A DNA stretch of 64,000 bases. Source: Paramecium tetraurelia. Lineage: Eukaryota > Ciliophora > Oligohymenophorea > Peniculida > Parameciidae. Position numbers and translations under genes: made by a program. Shown here one piece after another: positions 34,583 through 47,633 of this stretch (position 1 is the first letter of the stretch; every line of letters starts with the position of its first letter). Location of the stretch: NCBI RefSeq assembly GCF_000165425.1, contig NW_001799144.1, positions 376,386 to 440,385 on the forward strand, given 5' to 3'. The notes below the pieces were generated by a model. It saw nothing but the letters and a program-made list of their open reading frames with translations, ran no database searches and was not told where the DNA came from.

Positions 34583-37500
34583 ATGTTATAAATCGAAGTT
34601 ATTTGTTTTGGATTAGCCATTGAAGTTGAGAGACTTTAAGCACTTACACAATAACTCTAATAGGACATTGCTCAAGCTAATCAACTCAATAAAGTTCATC
34701 TGAACACAATTGATTAAAATAGTATTCATATCCAACATCTAACCAGAAAACTAGATGAACTCAAAAGAAACAAAAATCAATTAGATTCAGATTATAATCA
34801 ATTGAAATCACAACATGATTACGTTATTGATATTATTTCGCAAATTACAGGTGATGAGTTGACCTTAGAAGAATTGACTGAATTAATTGAAGAGCTTAAA
34901 AGAAGATCCCTCAAATATGATGAAATCCAAGAACTCCTCAATGGACAAGATATAAATGAGATTATTTCTAACTCAGAATAGTTAATAATCTAGCATAATA
35001 TTAACCAAGAATTGAAAGATTAATTAGAGCAATATCCCTAAATTGTTATAAGTCTAAATCAAGATATTTAAAAACAAAAACTAGAAATCTAAAATCAAAA
35101 ATTATAAATAAATCAATTAACACAATAAAATTCGTAACTTGAAGTCCAAATTGCTTCATCATAATCAACATTGGATTAACGCCAAAATTCTAATTAGCTT
35201 TTTCATTCCACTCAGTTAAATTAATAAGAATAAAATGAAAAATAGTTAATTGAATTAAAGAATAAAGTAATCTCTTTAGAACAATAAAATAAATGGTTGA
35301 ATGAAGAAATGTAATCTATTTCCAATCTTAAAATCCAAATTGAAGGCAAACTTAGAAATTCTCTCCTAGATTAAAATAAACTGTTATCTGAAAAAGAAAA
35401 ACTCGCCAAAGAAGCCTTCTATTTAGTTAGCATATCTAATAACTTCAAAACACAATTACAAAATAAATAAGCTACCATTGAAGAACTTACAAATGAAATA
35501 TCATCACTGTAGAATTAAATCAAAAACAAAGATGATCCTAATGAAGCATTATTAAAATAAAATAAGGACTTAGAAAGTTTTAAATAATAAGAGATTAACA
35601 ATTTGAATTAGGAATTATCATATAAAACTCAAGAAATCTAAGAAATAAGTCTTTAAAATTTAAGGTTGAATGACGAAATAGAAAAACTTAATGAATAACT
35701 TAAAAATTCTTTAAAAGTATCTCAACATTCTAAAGAATTCTCTCAATAAATATAAATAATACAAGATAAATTAATTTAGAATAAAAATATTATGTAAATG
35801 CAAGATAACCATTTATAACTTTTACAATAATAGTCAATGAATGATAAAAAAGAATTATAATAACATTACGTAGGAATTATTGATAAATTAAATGGAGATA
35901 ATTTCAAACTCAAATCATAATTAGATGAATCATAAAATAAAATTAACAAATTGGAAGATCAATTAGTAGAAGTCTAAAGTGAATTTTAAGAAATTAAAGA
36001 TCTCTTAGATTCCAAATAAGTTGAAATACTTAAATTAAGTATTATTAATAAGAAGATCTAAGAATCTAATGAAAAATATCTTCAGCAAAATTAAGAGTTA
36101 GAAGAATAAAATAGACAATTATAGTTTAAATACAGCTCTTCTTAAAAAAGTAATCAAGAAAGCTCTAGATCATCATCAGATTATGTGAAATCATAAATTT
36201 TGGATAAATTAAAATCAGAAAACTAATATTATTTATAAGATAAATATAAATTAGAGTTATAAAATTAAGAATTGCTCGACCAAATAGCTTCAATGAAATC
36301 TGAGATAAATAAATATTAGATATAAATAACTAATTTAACTGTGTAAGTTGAAAATGCGTAATTTCAATATGCAAATGAATAGAGTAAAGAAATTAGCTCA
36401 TATAAATAATAACTTTAATAAACAACTAAATAAATAAATTAATTATAACAGAGGACAGAACAACAAACTCTAACTATCTAATAATAAAATACAAAAATTC
36501 AACAGTTTGAAAATGATTATTTCTGCTGTGAAGAAAAATTTAAGCTTTAAATTCTATAAATTTAGGAAAAAGAGTTTTTTATAAGAGAGTTATAATAAGA
36601 ATTACACCTATATAGCAATTAAATTAAAAAAATGGAAAAAGAATTAAATATATTATAAATTGATAATGAAAATAAAATCTAAGAAAATAATGATCTCACA
36701 AAATATATTGATAACTTAAGAACGGAATCAAAATTCAAAAATGAATAGATTAATACTCAATAATTACATGAAGTTAATATTTATAATAGTGAATTGCAGA
36801 TGCAAATTTAGTAGTTAAATGAATAAATTTCTTAAAAATGTTAGCTATTAGAATAAAAATGCCAGTTGATTGACAAATTTAATTTGAAAATTATGAATCA
36901 GAATGTAGAAATATGTTAACTGAAATAACAATTAACAATTCAATAAAAACAAATTAGATAATTTGAAAACAACCTTTAAACTTCTGAATAAATAGTTGAA
37001 ATAGAATAAATAGATAATAAGAAGATGAACGAGATCACTTAATTAAATATTAAATTGAGTAAAGTTATTGATGAAAAAGAACAAAAAATACTTTAATTCT
37101 AATAATAATTATAAGTAAAACAAGATAAACTTTAGGAAATGGAATAAATTCATTCAAAAACTATAACTTAGTAAACTGAATAAAAATCATTGTTTTAATC
37201 TCGATCAAATTAATTTTTAAAGTCTAAAATATCTTCTGAAACTCTCTTCTCATAGAATATTGAAGATGATCCTTATCAAAAACTCTTAATATTATAAAAA
37301 AAGTATAATGATATTCTTAAGGAAAATTCAAACTTAATAATTAATTCCCATTTAATTGAAGATTATAAAAACAAAATTGCTCTCTTGTCTTTGGAAGTTT
37401 CTAGATATCATAATTCCTAGAGAGGATTGTTAAATTCAAGAGAAAACCAAAAATAGGAAGATAATACTACAAACAAAACAAAAAGTTTGAGTTAAGATAA

Positions 37501-37684
37501 AGGAAATAATATGAAAACACAACAGTATATTGAAAAGAGCAATAAAGAATGTGATTTATATTGCTTGATAGTGTTATTGTTTGCAGAAATTGAATCTCTA
37601 AGAGCATAAGATGATCAACAAAAAATGATAGATAAATCAAAAGTGTAAAGAATTATAGATTATTATCGTTAGAAGCCTTAATGA
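34583..37684 (+). CDS. Large Gln-rich coiled-coil protein, about 1033 aa
   Basis: This is a single uninterrupted frame; start and stop (TGA 37682-37684) are in phase, and the TGA triplets checked near the 5' end all avoid it. Nearly the whole protein is predicted coiled coil, with heptads rich in Leu, Ile, Lys, Glu and very many Gln. The exceptions are a short loop near the start (DIISQITGDELTLEELTELI) and a less regular C-terminus (CDLYCLIVLLFAEIESLRAQ, then YYRQKPQ). Long coiled-coil proteins of this type are common in ciliates at basal bodies, the cortex and Golgi tethers; none can be chosen here. The in-frame ATG at 34583 precedes a slightly hydrophobic stretch, so a later start is possible. 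Its 3' part was copied twice downstream (see the relics). Confidence 0.75.
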
Positions 37685-37806
37685 TAATTATATATATTTA
37701 TTAATAATACTTTATTATTTGTAATTAATTTCATTAAATAATTATATTATATATATTAAATATTCTTATAATGTCCAAATATTTATTATGATTGTATATC
37801 ATTAAT

Positions 37807-40800
37807 TCATGAAAATAATTTGCTGTTTGCAACTTTGGGTTATTTTTTGTAAGAGACTAATTTCAAAACCCATTTGATTTTAAGAAACAGTTGTTTTGCA
37901 AAAATAATTCCGAGACACAAAATCAAAAAGGCCATCTAAATAAAACCTAAAGTAACTTTGCTTTCATAAGAAATAGAAAATTGATTAAAAATGCTGAAGT
38001 ATGGGAGTAAGCTTAAGCTAAATACTGCTAAAACACCTTCAACTATTAAGAATATAATTCTATCAAATTAAGAACATAATTTATATTTATAGATTATACA
38101 ACATTAAGTTATACTGCTAAAAGATATTAGTAAGCATTGCAAAATTTATTATTCTTAGAATAGTATTAATACTATATGGAAAAAGATGGTTCTGGAAATA
38201 TCTAAGGCAATAAATTTTAACTCTAACTTGGTGATATGACTTTTTTTTTGATTGCTGCATAAACTAAAAGATTTTAATAATAAGTTAATGAAGGTGATAA
38301 ATATTAAAGTTGCAAAAATGTTAGTTAAAATGCTTCTAAGATTATCTATTTGACTATAATGCAGTTACAAAATCACTTTAAATATTAAATCCCATGAGTT
38401 AACGTAAATAAGTTGTAGAATTTTATCATAATTCTAAAGATATCTTAGCTTCATTAATAATTTTAAGAAACTTTTACAAATTAGTATTACATTAATGATG
38501 ACAATAAAAATCTTTTATATAAAGATTTTTTGATCTAAAAGAATTCCAAAATATTTTCTTAATCTATATAATATATTGAACAGATTTTTGGCAAAAAAAA
38601 GGATTGTTACCAATACTAAACTTTAAATTAATTGAGGTAAAATATTAGTAAAAATATCAGCATCTACATTATATTATTAAAATTTCTCACTTAAATCAAC
38701 TTATTTTTCTTTTCTTGTTATTTTATTAACAAAATCATCAATTTAAAAAAAATGTAAATATGATGATATAGATAGCAATTCTTATGCTTAAAAATATATG
38801 TAGAGGTTTTCAGGGTAGTCAACGTTAATAAATCTTAAGAAAGATTAATATTACAATAAATTCAAGGTTTCAACCACAAGAGAGCTCTCACCAGAAACTA
38901 AAGAAATTACACATATTGATATGGCTCCAATCATAAATGCTTTATTAGATTTTTAAACCTAAATCGATACTTACCTTAATTTTTCAGACATTAATTTTGG
39001 TGTTTATAAATTAATTGACTAATTAGGATTAAAAAGAGTTTAATTATTTGAGTTAACAATTTCTTGATTCAACTAAACTAAAAGAACTGGTTTTGTTTAA
39101 AGTTGTACAAATAATTCAATTTAAACCTAATACTAAGCATGTTAAAGATCAAATGAGATATCTTAAATCGAATTGATCTTGAGTACCTTATAATACTTGG
39201 AATCTAAGTCGTTAATGCTTATGTCAAATAAATTTTTGTCTTTTTAAACCTAATCACTAAATTTGACTTCTTAATCAAATGTAATCTCTACATACTATAG
39301 AGCATAGAATTACATTTTATAAGTAAGTTTCATACTAGGTTTTTTAGAGTATGCACAATAATATTCACAGCATATCTTATGTTCTTTTAATGACAACCAT
39401 TCTGGATTTTAATCCAAATTAAATGTATTGTTATTGCTTGTATGATTGTTTTAAGTTTCTTCAATATTGCTAGAGTTAAGGTCATCATTTTCTATATTTA
39501 ACAAGCATTAGCTGTTTTATAAGGTATAGTCATTATCGCATAAAAAACATTCCCCTTGGTTGCATAATTGACAATATTTAGTACATTAAAATTTGCATTT
39601 ATAACATCCATCATAAGGAACATCATTCTCGTCATCACAATTTTCATTGCCTGCAACAATACCATCTCCACATTAAGTAAAACAATCATTACTATAATTA
39701 TCATAATACAATCCTATTAAACCTTCACATAATGTTAGTTATTCACAAATACTTTTTGATTGTACAAGTACTAAAGGTGCTTAACATAGTTTACACTTTC
39801 CAAATTAGCAATCTAAACATTCCATTTGACATTAATATTTACACTAGTAACAACCATCATATTTCAAATCATTGCCATCATCACAAACTTCATCGCTTGC
39901 TAGTATCTTATCACCACAAACAGAATTGCATGAATTACTTACAATATCCAAATAGAACCCTGAAAAGCAATTAGTACAAACTCCATAAGCACAGGACTTA
40001 CAATATTGAGGACACTAGAATTTACAATTTAAACAAGTGTCTAATTAGTATTCACTTCCATCGTCACATTCCTCCTCTTAAACTATAATACCATCTCCAC
40101 ATTTAGGCATACAATTATTACCATAATATCCAAATTCACATTTTAAACATTTGTAAAGCACACATTTTTTACAATTTTTAGGGCATTTATTCATATTATA
40201 ATCAATTATACATGTGTTGGTAAATGAATCAAGATATCCATGTTAACAAAATATGCATTTGTTATTATTTAATATTTTACAATTAGGCTATTCATTAATT
40301 GTAAGCAAGGGTTGAATTGGTTTACAAGAATTACTTAATTAATCCAATTGGTAATTAAGTTAACAAGATTGACATATTCCATTCAAGCAATTTTCACAAT
40401 GCTGAGAACACTAGTATTTACATTAGAAACACCCATCAAAATTAGTTTAATTTCCGTCATCGCATTCTTCATTTCCCACAACAATTGAATCTCCGCAAAT
40501 TGGATCACAAAGGAATAAGCCCAATTTCCACCCTTCTTTACATTCAAAACAAACACCATCAATACAACGTGTACAATTAACATCGCAAGTTTATTCACAA
40601 TTATTGTTACAACCATCATCATTAAATAGATTCTAATCATCACACTATTCCATATCTTCTAATATTCCATTTCCACATTGTGAAGGAAAATTGAAATCCT
40701 ATTCACTATCCATTTTTATGCAAATGAAAAATTCATTCAAGAAATAACCGCTGCTGCATAACTTACATACACCTGAAACACAATTAAGGCATGTGTCTTC

Positions 40801-43800
40801 ACATTTTGATAAGCATTTATTCTCAACCAAATTAAATTCTTAAAGACATTGTAAACATTCTCTATATATACATTAGATACAATTAACATCACATTCATGT
40901 CTACATTAATAGCAACCATCAAATTTTTCATTGTTTTAATCATCGCATTCTTCCCATCCAGTTACATATCCATCACCACATGAAGTTTAGCAAATCTATA
41001 ACTCTTAACTCAAATGCAAACTCATTTAACATTGCTATATTAAGGAGCATTTATCCTTATAAAGTTCATAATTTTAGGCACATTAAAAGCATTAACCATT
41101 ATAACAATGCACACAACTTTCTTAACATCTAGGAATACAATCTCCATACTCATTTAATTAAGAGTCTTCCTCACAAATTAAACATTCTCCATTTAAGTTA
41201 AATTAACATTCTGGAAATACATCAATTTCGTTTTGTTTTCCATAACAAAATCCATCTCTAAGTAAATGATTTAAATCACATTATTAACATAATCCTTTGA
41301 TACAATTTATACAGTGTTAACTACAAGAATATTTACAATAATAACAACCATCAAATTCGATATAATTATCATCTTCACAGTCTTCATCATAAACTATTAT
41401 TCCATCTCCACACTAAGATTCACAAGCATTATTATAATAATTAAAATAATATCCGTGTTCACATTCAGAACATTGATCTTCAAAATATAATTTACAGAAT
41501 TTTGGAGCATCAAACATGCAACTTAGGCAATTTTGATCATAAATTTCACATTGTTCATCATGTGTTAATATGCCATCTCCACAAAGTGAAATACAATAAT
41601 AATTATCATTTAAATAATAACCATTTTGACAATCGATACAATTATTTTCATTACAAGATGTACAATAATCAAAACAATAACTACAATATAAATCTGGAGA
41701 TAATTTAAGTTAGTATTGACAAAAACTCAATGGTGCTACTATTAAATTACACTTCTAGTCAGCATTTTCAAAATAGGCATAATCTTCACATTAAATACAA
41801 ATATTCCCAATTTATATAAGACAGTTTTCTATTATCATTAAATTATATTATAGAGAGTTAACACAATATTATTTGTTTGAGGATAAATCATATCCGTCAT
41901 TACATTGGTAACATATACCAAATTAACACAATTAGCAATTCAAATCACAAATAAAATTTACAGGATTAACAATTTTGATAAATCTGTATTGAAGAGTTAA
42001 TATCACATTATTCATTATTTTTCTATAGACCATCTCCACAGATAGAGTAACATTTAGATTATATTAATTAATAACCTTCTTAACAATTATAACAGATTCC
42101 TTAAAGACAATAAAGACAAGAGTCCTAACAACTAAATTGACAAAGATGGCATCCGTCTCCAATAATAAAATTACCATCATCACATTATTCATCTTAAGTT
42201 ATTATTTTATCACCACAAATTGAATAACATAAATTATCAATTCTATTGTAACCACTTTTACATTATAGACAACCAAGTCCAGTTGTACTACAAGTGAGAC
42301 AAGAAGATTAACATCTTGCTTAACAATTATTACAACCTTTATATGGTAGTATAAATGAGTTCTCGCATTCTTCACCAACCACAATCATAGAATCTTCACA
42401 AATTGGCTTACATATTTTTTGATCAGAAAGATAATATCCAGTAGCGCATTCTTCACATCTATCGTTTATACAACTTGTGCAAATAGTTGTTGGCTAACAC
42501 TAAAATTAACAAGAGCTACTACAACCATCGTAACTAAATGTATTGCCATCATCACATTGCTCATAGAAGAATCCATAAGGATCTACTACAACTAAGCCAT
42601 CTCCACATACATTTTCACAATAGTAAGATTTAGGATCAAAACCCAGGGAGTGCACAACTTAAGCATGTGTTGGTTGTATAATCACAAGATGAACAACCAA
42701 TTCTGCAGAAGTACTTACAATCTTTGCACCCATCCGTATCAGAAGTGTTTCCATCTTCACATTGTTCACTTCCAATTATTAGCCCATCTCCACATTTTTC
42801 TTTACATTACCAAGGAGTAATTAAAGGATCAATATACCAACCTCCAGTTGCACACTCAAAACATAGTCCTCTTATACACTTTGAACATGCAGGTTAGCAT
42901 TAATTTCCTACAACTTGAAAACATCCATCATATTAAATGGTATTGCCATCTTCACATTCTTCTATTCCTGTAATGATTCCATCTCCACAAACATCAGGAC
43001 AAGGTAAAGTAGTTAATAAATCACAAGTTACACAATAAGCTGGACATTGAAATTAACAATTATAGCATAAGTCATTAAGGATTGTATTATTATCTTCACA
43101 TTATTCATATCCTTTGATTTATAAATCTCCACAAATAGGTTGACATTCTCCAGATACTAATTGAAATCCAGTATCACAAGAACTACAAGTTATTGTATGC
43201 CATATCAATTAATTATTATTACACAATTTATGACATTCACTAAGAGATGGATCTTCTGTAATTGGACAATCTATAATATGATTATGAAATATACTTGTAC
43301 AAACATTACTTAATTCATAATAACCAGGTGCACAAACACATTTTAACCCTTTTAATAATCTATTTAAAGTAGAATTACATGTTAAACAGCCGTCAATTGT
43401 GGTTCTAAAGCATGTTAAGCATGATGAATGACAAGATGAACAAGTTTATGTTGCAAATTAATAAGACATCCCTGTTGGACATCTACACGTTGATCCTACT
43501 TTTTCAATATTAGGAATAGCATTGCATGTTAAACAGTCATCAGATGTTGGTCCAGTGCAAGTTTTACAAAATTAATGACATAGCTAACATTTAGGATCTG
43601 AAACAACTGGATAATATCCATCAATACAATTACATTACCCATTTGACAATTGTCTATTATTAATAGTCAAGCATTCTATACAATTAGTAGAACTTAAACA
43701 TTAATTACATTCAATAGGACAATTAAGACATTAATTTGAATCTTCATATTAATTCACTTTGCAGAAACATCCTAATTTAGATTAGGTATAAGTTGGTTAA

Positions 43801-45954
43801 CATGTTTAACAATCTAATTTAGATGTACAAGTTAAACAAGATGATGGACAAGTTAAACATCTAACAGATTCTTTATCATAATATTGATTACTCTAGCATT
43901 CTACTTAAGAAAATTTAACTATATTAGAATCATAAGTGCTGTTCCATTAAGTACATGTAGATTAATCTGAACATTATAAACAATAAGGTTAGCAATTATG
44001 AACAGCAATATAATAATTATAGTATGCACAATATGCCTTGATTGGTTCATTATTTGGACCAAAGCATTCCCAAGTTATTGTTAATGTATTTGCATTATGG
44101 TTGATTCTTTCATAAACAATTTAATATTTTGAACCATCAAAATTAGAGTAATGTTAATTTGCAGTTGATTTAGTGACTGGTGTATTACTCTCAATTGTAT
44201 ATATAAACTTCCCATCTGAAGGGAATGAAGGTCCATATAAAATATAAAATGCAATAGTAACACTGTGATGTGGATTGATTATATTATGAACCCTTTAGAA
44301 TTTAGCTTATGCCCATACAAAAGGTCCTCCAAAGACTCTAAATCTATACCAATATGAATAATAGATATCTGATCCACTTAAAAGGTTTGATCCACTTTGA
44401 GAGATTAAAGTATATTTTCCATAGTATTCTGGATCACCTTCTAAATCTAGATATTCTTAAACTAAATATTAAGAATCTATATATAATATAATATGATACA
44501 AGGTGTTTCATCATCATAATCATAGCAATATGAACCACTCAATCTCTAATATGGATATGAGCAACTGCTTACGCAACTACCATCTCGATAAAAATAGTAA
44601 CCTATTTCGCAAGTCTTACATTTAAATGATACTTCACACAATTCACAATATTAAGAGCAATATCCTGAAGTAATATCGACGTGAGACATTCCCCATCCTG
44701 ATGTACCATCACTAAACTACAAAATGATATTTACGTATAATTTCCTATTGCTGAAAATAGAAACGCATATTTCGGAATGTCAATAAATGAAATTAATTCA
44801 TATCTTACAGTCAAATACGAATATGTTGAAGCTGTTCCAAAGATATAAATAGAGGAGATTTTTGAATTATGGGTTTGAATTCCAGAAGCATTTCTATAAA
44901 TAGATCCGTAATAAGTATTGTTAATCTTAAACTATATTCCACAATTAATTGGAATTTCATTATAAAGCATAATTGTTATTTTCAATCCTATCAAAAAAGT
45001 GGAAGAAGAATAAGTAGACAATGAGTCGAAATATCTATAAACTCCAGAATTATACTTTAATACTCCTAATGCAAATAAATAAATATTAATAGCAGTTGGA
45101 GTTGTATCAACATGTTATGGATCATATATTAACGACCATTTGAAAATTTCATTACTATAGATTGAATCAAAAATATAACTACTTATTATACGGACAACTA
45201 ATATTAGTTAAAGATACATACTTGGATAAAATTAACAAAATCCATTATAATATAATGGAGACGTGATATCACAAATGTCTCTGCATCCTTCCTCCTTCCA
45301 ATAGTATTAAATTGATGGACAAGGTGGACATTAATTATTTGTTTGGATCCCATAATAGCAGCTTGTACATTAATTGTATTTTGGACCTGTGCATGAATTA
45401 CATGATGGATAGCATTTTAATCTTGAGACAAAGATATTTCTAATCGAAACTAAACCTGCATCTGTATTAGAGGATGTAAATTTCATTCTAGCATAAGTAC
45501 TACCTTCTGCTATTTGTAGTGTAAAATTTAAAGTTTTAACTTCAAAAGGAGTAGCATCACAAAATCCAGTTGTCAATAGATAAGTGGTAGGGGAATTATA
45601 AATATATGAATAAGAAAATGATCCTAAGGTAAATTAAACATTTTGAGAAGACCATGTACTCTGAAAATATAAATCCATAGATATCCAATCCTAATCATAG
45701 AATTATGGATTTATATAATTTAGGGCAGATGGAAAGGAATTACTTAAAGTAATATAGCTTGTGGGAGGAGTTGCACAAGTGATAAAATTTGCAGATGCTT
45801 AGCTTGAAGGCAATATAAAATATCCTGAACTTGAGCTTGGTTCAGCGCTCGTGGTAAATATCCAATCATTATCTAAGTACTTTTCCTTTATTTTCCATTA
45901 GCAATTTGAAGTATCAAGCAAGGTGAATAGGATGTAAATGATAATAATAGGCAT
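37807..45954 (-). CDS. Giant Cys-rich multi-pass membrane protein, copy 1 (DUF4215-like repeats)
   Basis: The start is ATG at 45954-45952 with a signal peptide (MPIIIIYILFTLLDTSNC); the stop is TGA 37809-37807. Introns are 44712-44734 and 44477-44499 (23 nt each). In order: a beta-rich N-terminal region; Cys modules of furin/TNFR style (CYPSCNSCTGPKYNQCTSC; CPSSCLTCTSKLDC); then roughly residues 970-2140 built of repeats on the pattern CGDGI...EECDDGN...DGCYxCKFxC, the DUF4215/Myxococcus Cys-rich type. An Asn/Gln-rich linker and about seven to nine hydrophobic segments at the C-terminus follow. A surface receptor or adhesion role is inferred. The frame has one extra base near 42637 (TGA after ALPGF) and another near 41953. 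Total length agrees with +2; the remainder is intact. Confidence 0.8.
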
Positions 45955-46173
45955 AAATAAATAATAGAGTTATTTATAAGAATTTAAAATATTAGAATAA
46001 TTACGATCCTAAAAACAAAGTCAAATGAAGTTGACTATAATTTACCTATTAGAATGAATTTACCTAGTAAATAATACATTTGGAAAATTATAGTAATATA
46101 AATAAGGATTCGATAATTATTATAATTATATTGATTTAACTTTTATATATATATAAATATATTATTTATAGTA

Positions 46174-46620
46174 TTAATTTTGCAATAAGATATATGAAAC
46201 ACAAAATGAGAGATTCAATCTCTTAGATAAGATTTTCAAGATAACAATATCTTTTAACAATTTATAGTAAAAATAATGTACAATTAGAGAGTATATCTCT
46301 TTTTTGCTCTGTAATATCGTGTTGTTAATTGGAACTGCATATTTTTCAAAGAGTATAAAGATTAACATATTAATAATCATTAAAATGAACATTGCAATCA
46401 ACCAATTTTAGGGCATTTAACAATCTTGAAAATTGAAAATCAACTAAAATATATTTGTGTATAATACCTTAAAAATATCTTCAGCTAAAAATTCAGGATG
46501 TTATGAAAAGAAAAATACATAAAAATTAATTATAAAAGAATGATTAAAACATAAGTAAATCGAAAGTTTAAATAAAATTCTCTTCTAAATGGTTTTCCAA
46601 TTGATATTAAGGAATATTTC
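46174..46620 (-). pseudogene. 3' relic of a P-type ATPase-like gene
   Basis: The minus-strand frame reads IGKPFRREFYLNF, then hydrophobic segments (YVLIILLQLIFMYF), a candidate intron, then MFILMIINMLIFILFEKYAV, ending NLSFCVSYILLQN. This order (SxGKPFR..., membrane pairs, a Glu before the end) resembles the last two transmembrane pairs of P5-type ATPases. Nothing upstream continues it, so only the 3' end came along with the duplication. The ATPase assignment is tentative. Confidence 0.4.
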
Positions 46621-47103
46621 TAGTTTTCCTGTTGCTATTATAAATTATATATAGACTCTTCATGATATTTGTCTTATTCCTTATATCATTAAAAAGAGGA
46701 ATTACAAATTAAATAGTAAATAAAGTGGATTGGAAGCTGCTTATTTATTACTTTTGAGTTATTTCTAATAAATTTTATATTTTGTTTTTAAGTAAAAGCT
46801 GGAATAATAAATAAATATTTGAGTTAGTATGAGGGATAGCTGCGGTTTTCACTTTCCATTATGAGTTTTAGAAATAACAAAATAGTTTTAATTTTGTTGG
46901 ATTTATTTTAAATATTGAATAATTTTACCATTATTCATTATCCAAATTTCTAAATATTCATAATTCTGAAGATAAGAAATTCTTTCAAAAATAAATTATT
47001 TAGCTTTTAGTTTAGGAAACTTCCCAATCTAGACTTATTTACTTTTAAGTTGATTTTAATGAAGTTAAAGGGATAATGTAGTGCTTGTTATAGTTATAAG
47101 TAT
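46621..47103. other. AT-rich spacer between duplicated units
   Basis: There is no gene. Part of it (about 46840-47060) aligns loosely with 54360-54540, so it is duplicated non-coding or decayed sequence. Confidence 0.5.
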
Positions 47104-47585
47104 CATAAATAAACTTGAGGAAATGGAATAAATCCATTGAAAAAATATTGATCGAGATTAAATGAATAAAATCATTTTAATATCGATCAATTAAATTTCA
47201 AAATCTGAAGTATATTCTGAAACTCTCTTCACATTGAGCATTGAAGTTGATCTTTCTTAAAAATTCTAAGCATTATAAAAGTATTATGATATTCTTAAGG
47301 AAAATTCCAACTGAATAGTTCATTCCCATTAAATGTAAAAGTATAAAAATAAAGTTACGCTCTTGAATTTGGAAGTTTCTAGATATCATAAATTTTAAAA
47401 AGGATTCTTAAATTCCAAAAGAATTATAGATAGGATAATAAAACTATAAAATAAACAAAAAGTTTGAACTAAGATATAAGAAATAATACGAAAACACAAT
47501 AGTATATTGATAAGAGCAATAAGGAAAGTGATTTATATTGCTTGATAGTGCTATTGTTTGCAGAAATTGAATCTCTATTATAATA
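47104..47585 (+). pseudogene. Relic of the 3' part of the coiled-coil gene (first)
   Basis: The sequence aligns with about 37118-37600 of the intact coiled-coil gene, for example the shared GGAAATGGAATAAAT, GAAACTCTCTTC and TTGCAGAAATTGAATCTCT segments. Many substitutions and indels break the frame, and the last codons and stop are missing. It has no start. It lies at the 3' side of Cys-rich copy 2, in the same relation as the intact gene to copy 1. Confidence 0.8.
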
Positions 47586-47633
47586 TTAAAATTTAATAAA
47601 AGTTTAAACATTTATTATGATTAAATATTTAAC

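Noticed and set aside
36000-37684. Coiled-coil gene as low-complexity non-coding sequence
   Set aside because: Start and stop are in phase over more than 3 kb, and the TGA triplets checked avoid the frame, which is strong evidence for coding.
46140-46170. TATA-rich runs as telomeric or repeat arrays
   Set aside because: Simple AT runs occur throughout; no CCCCAA/CCCAAA telomere repeat is present.
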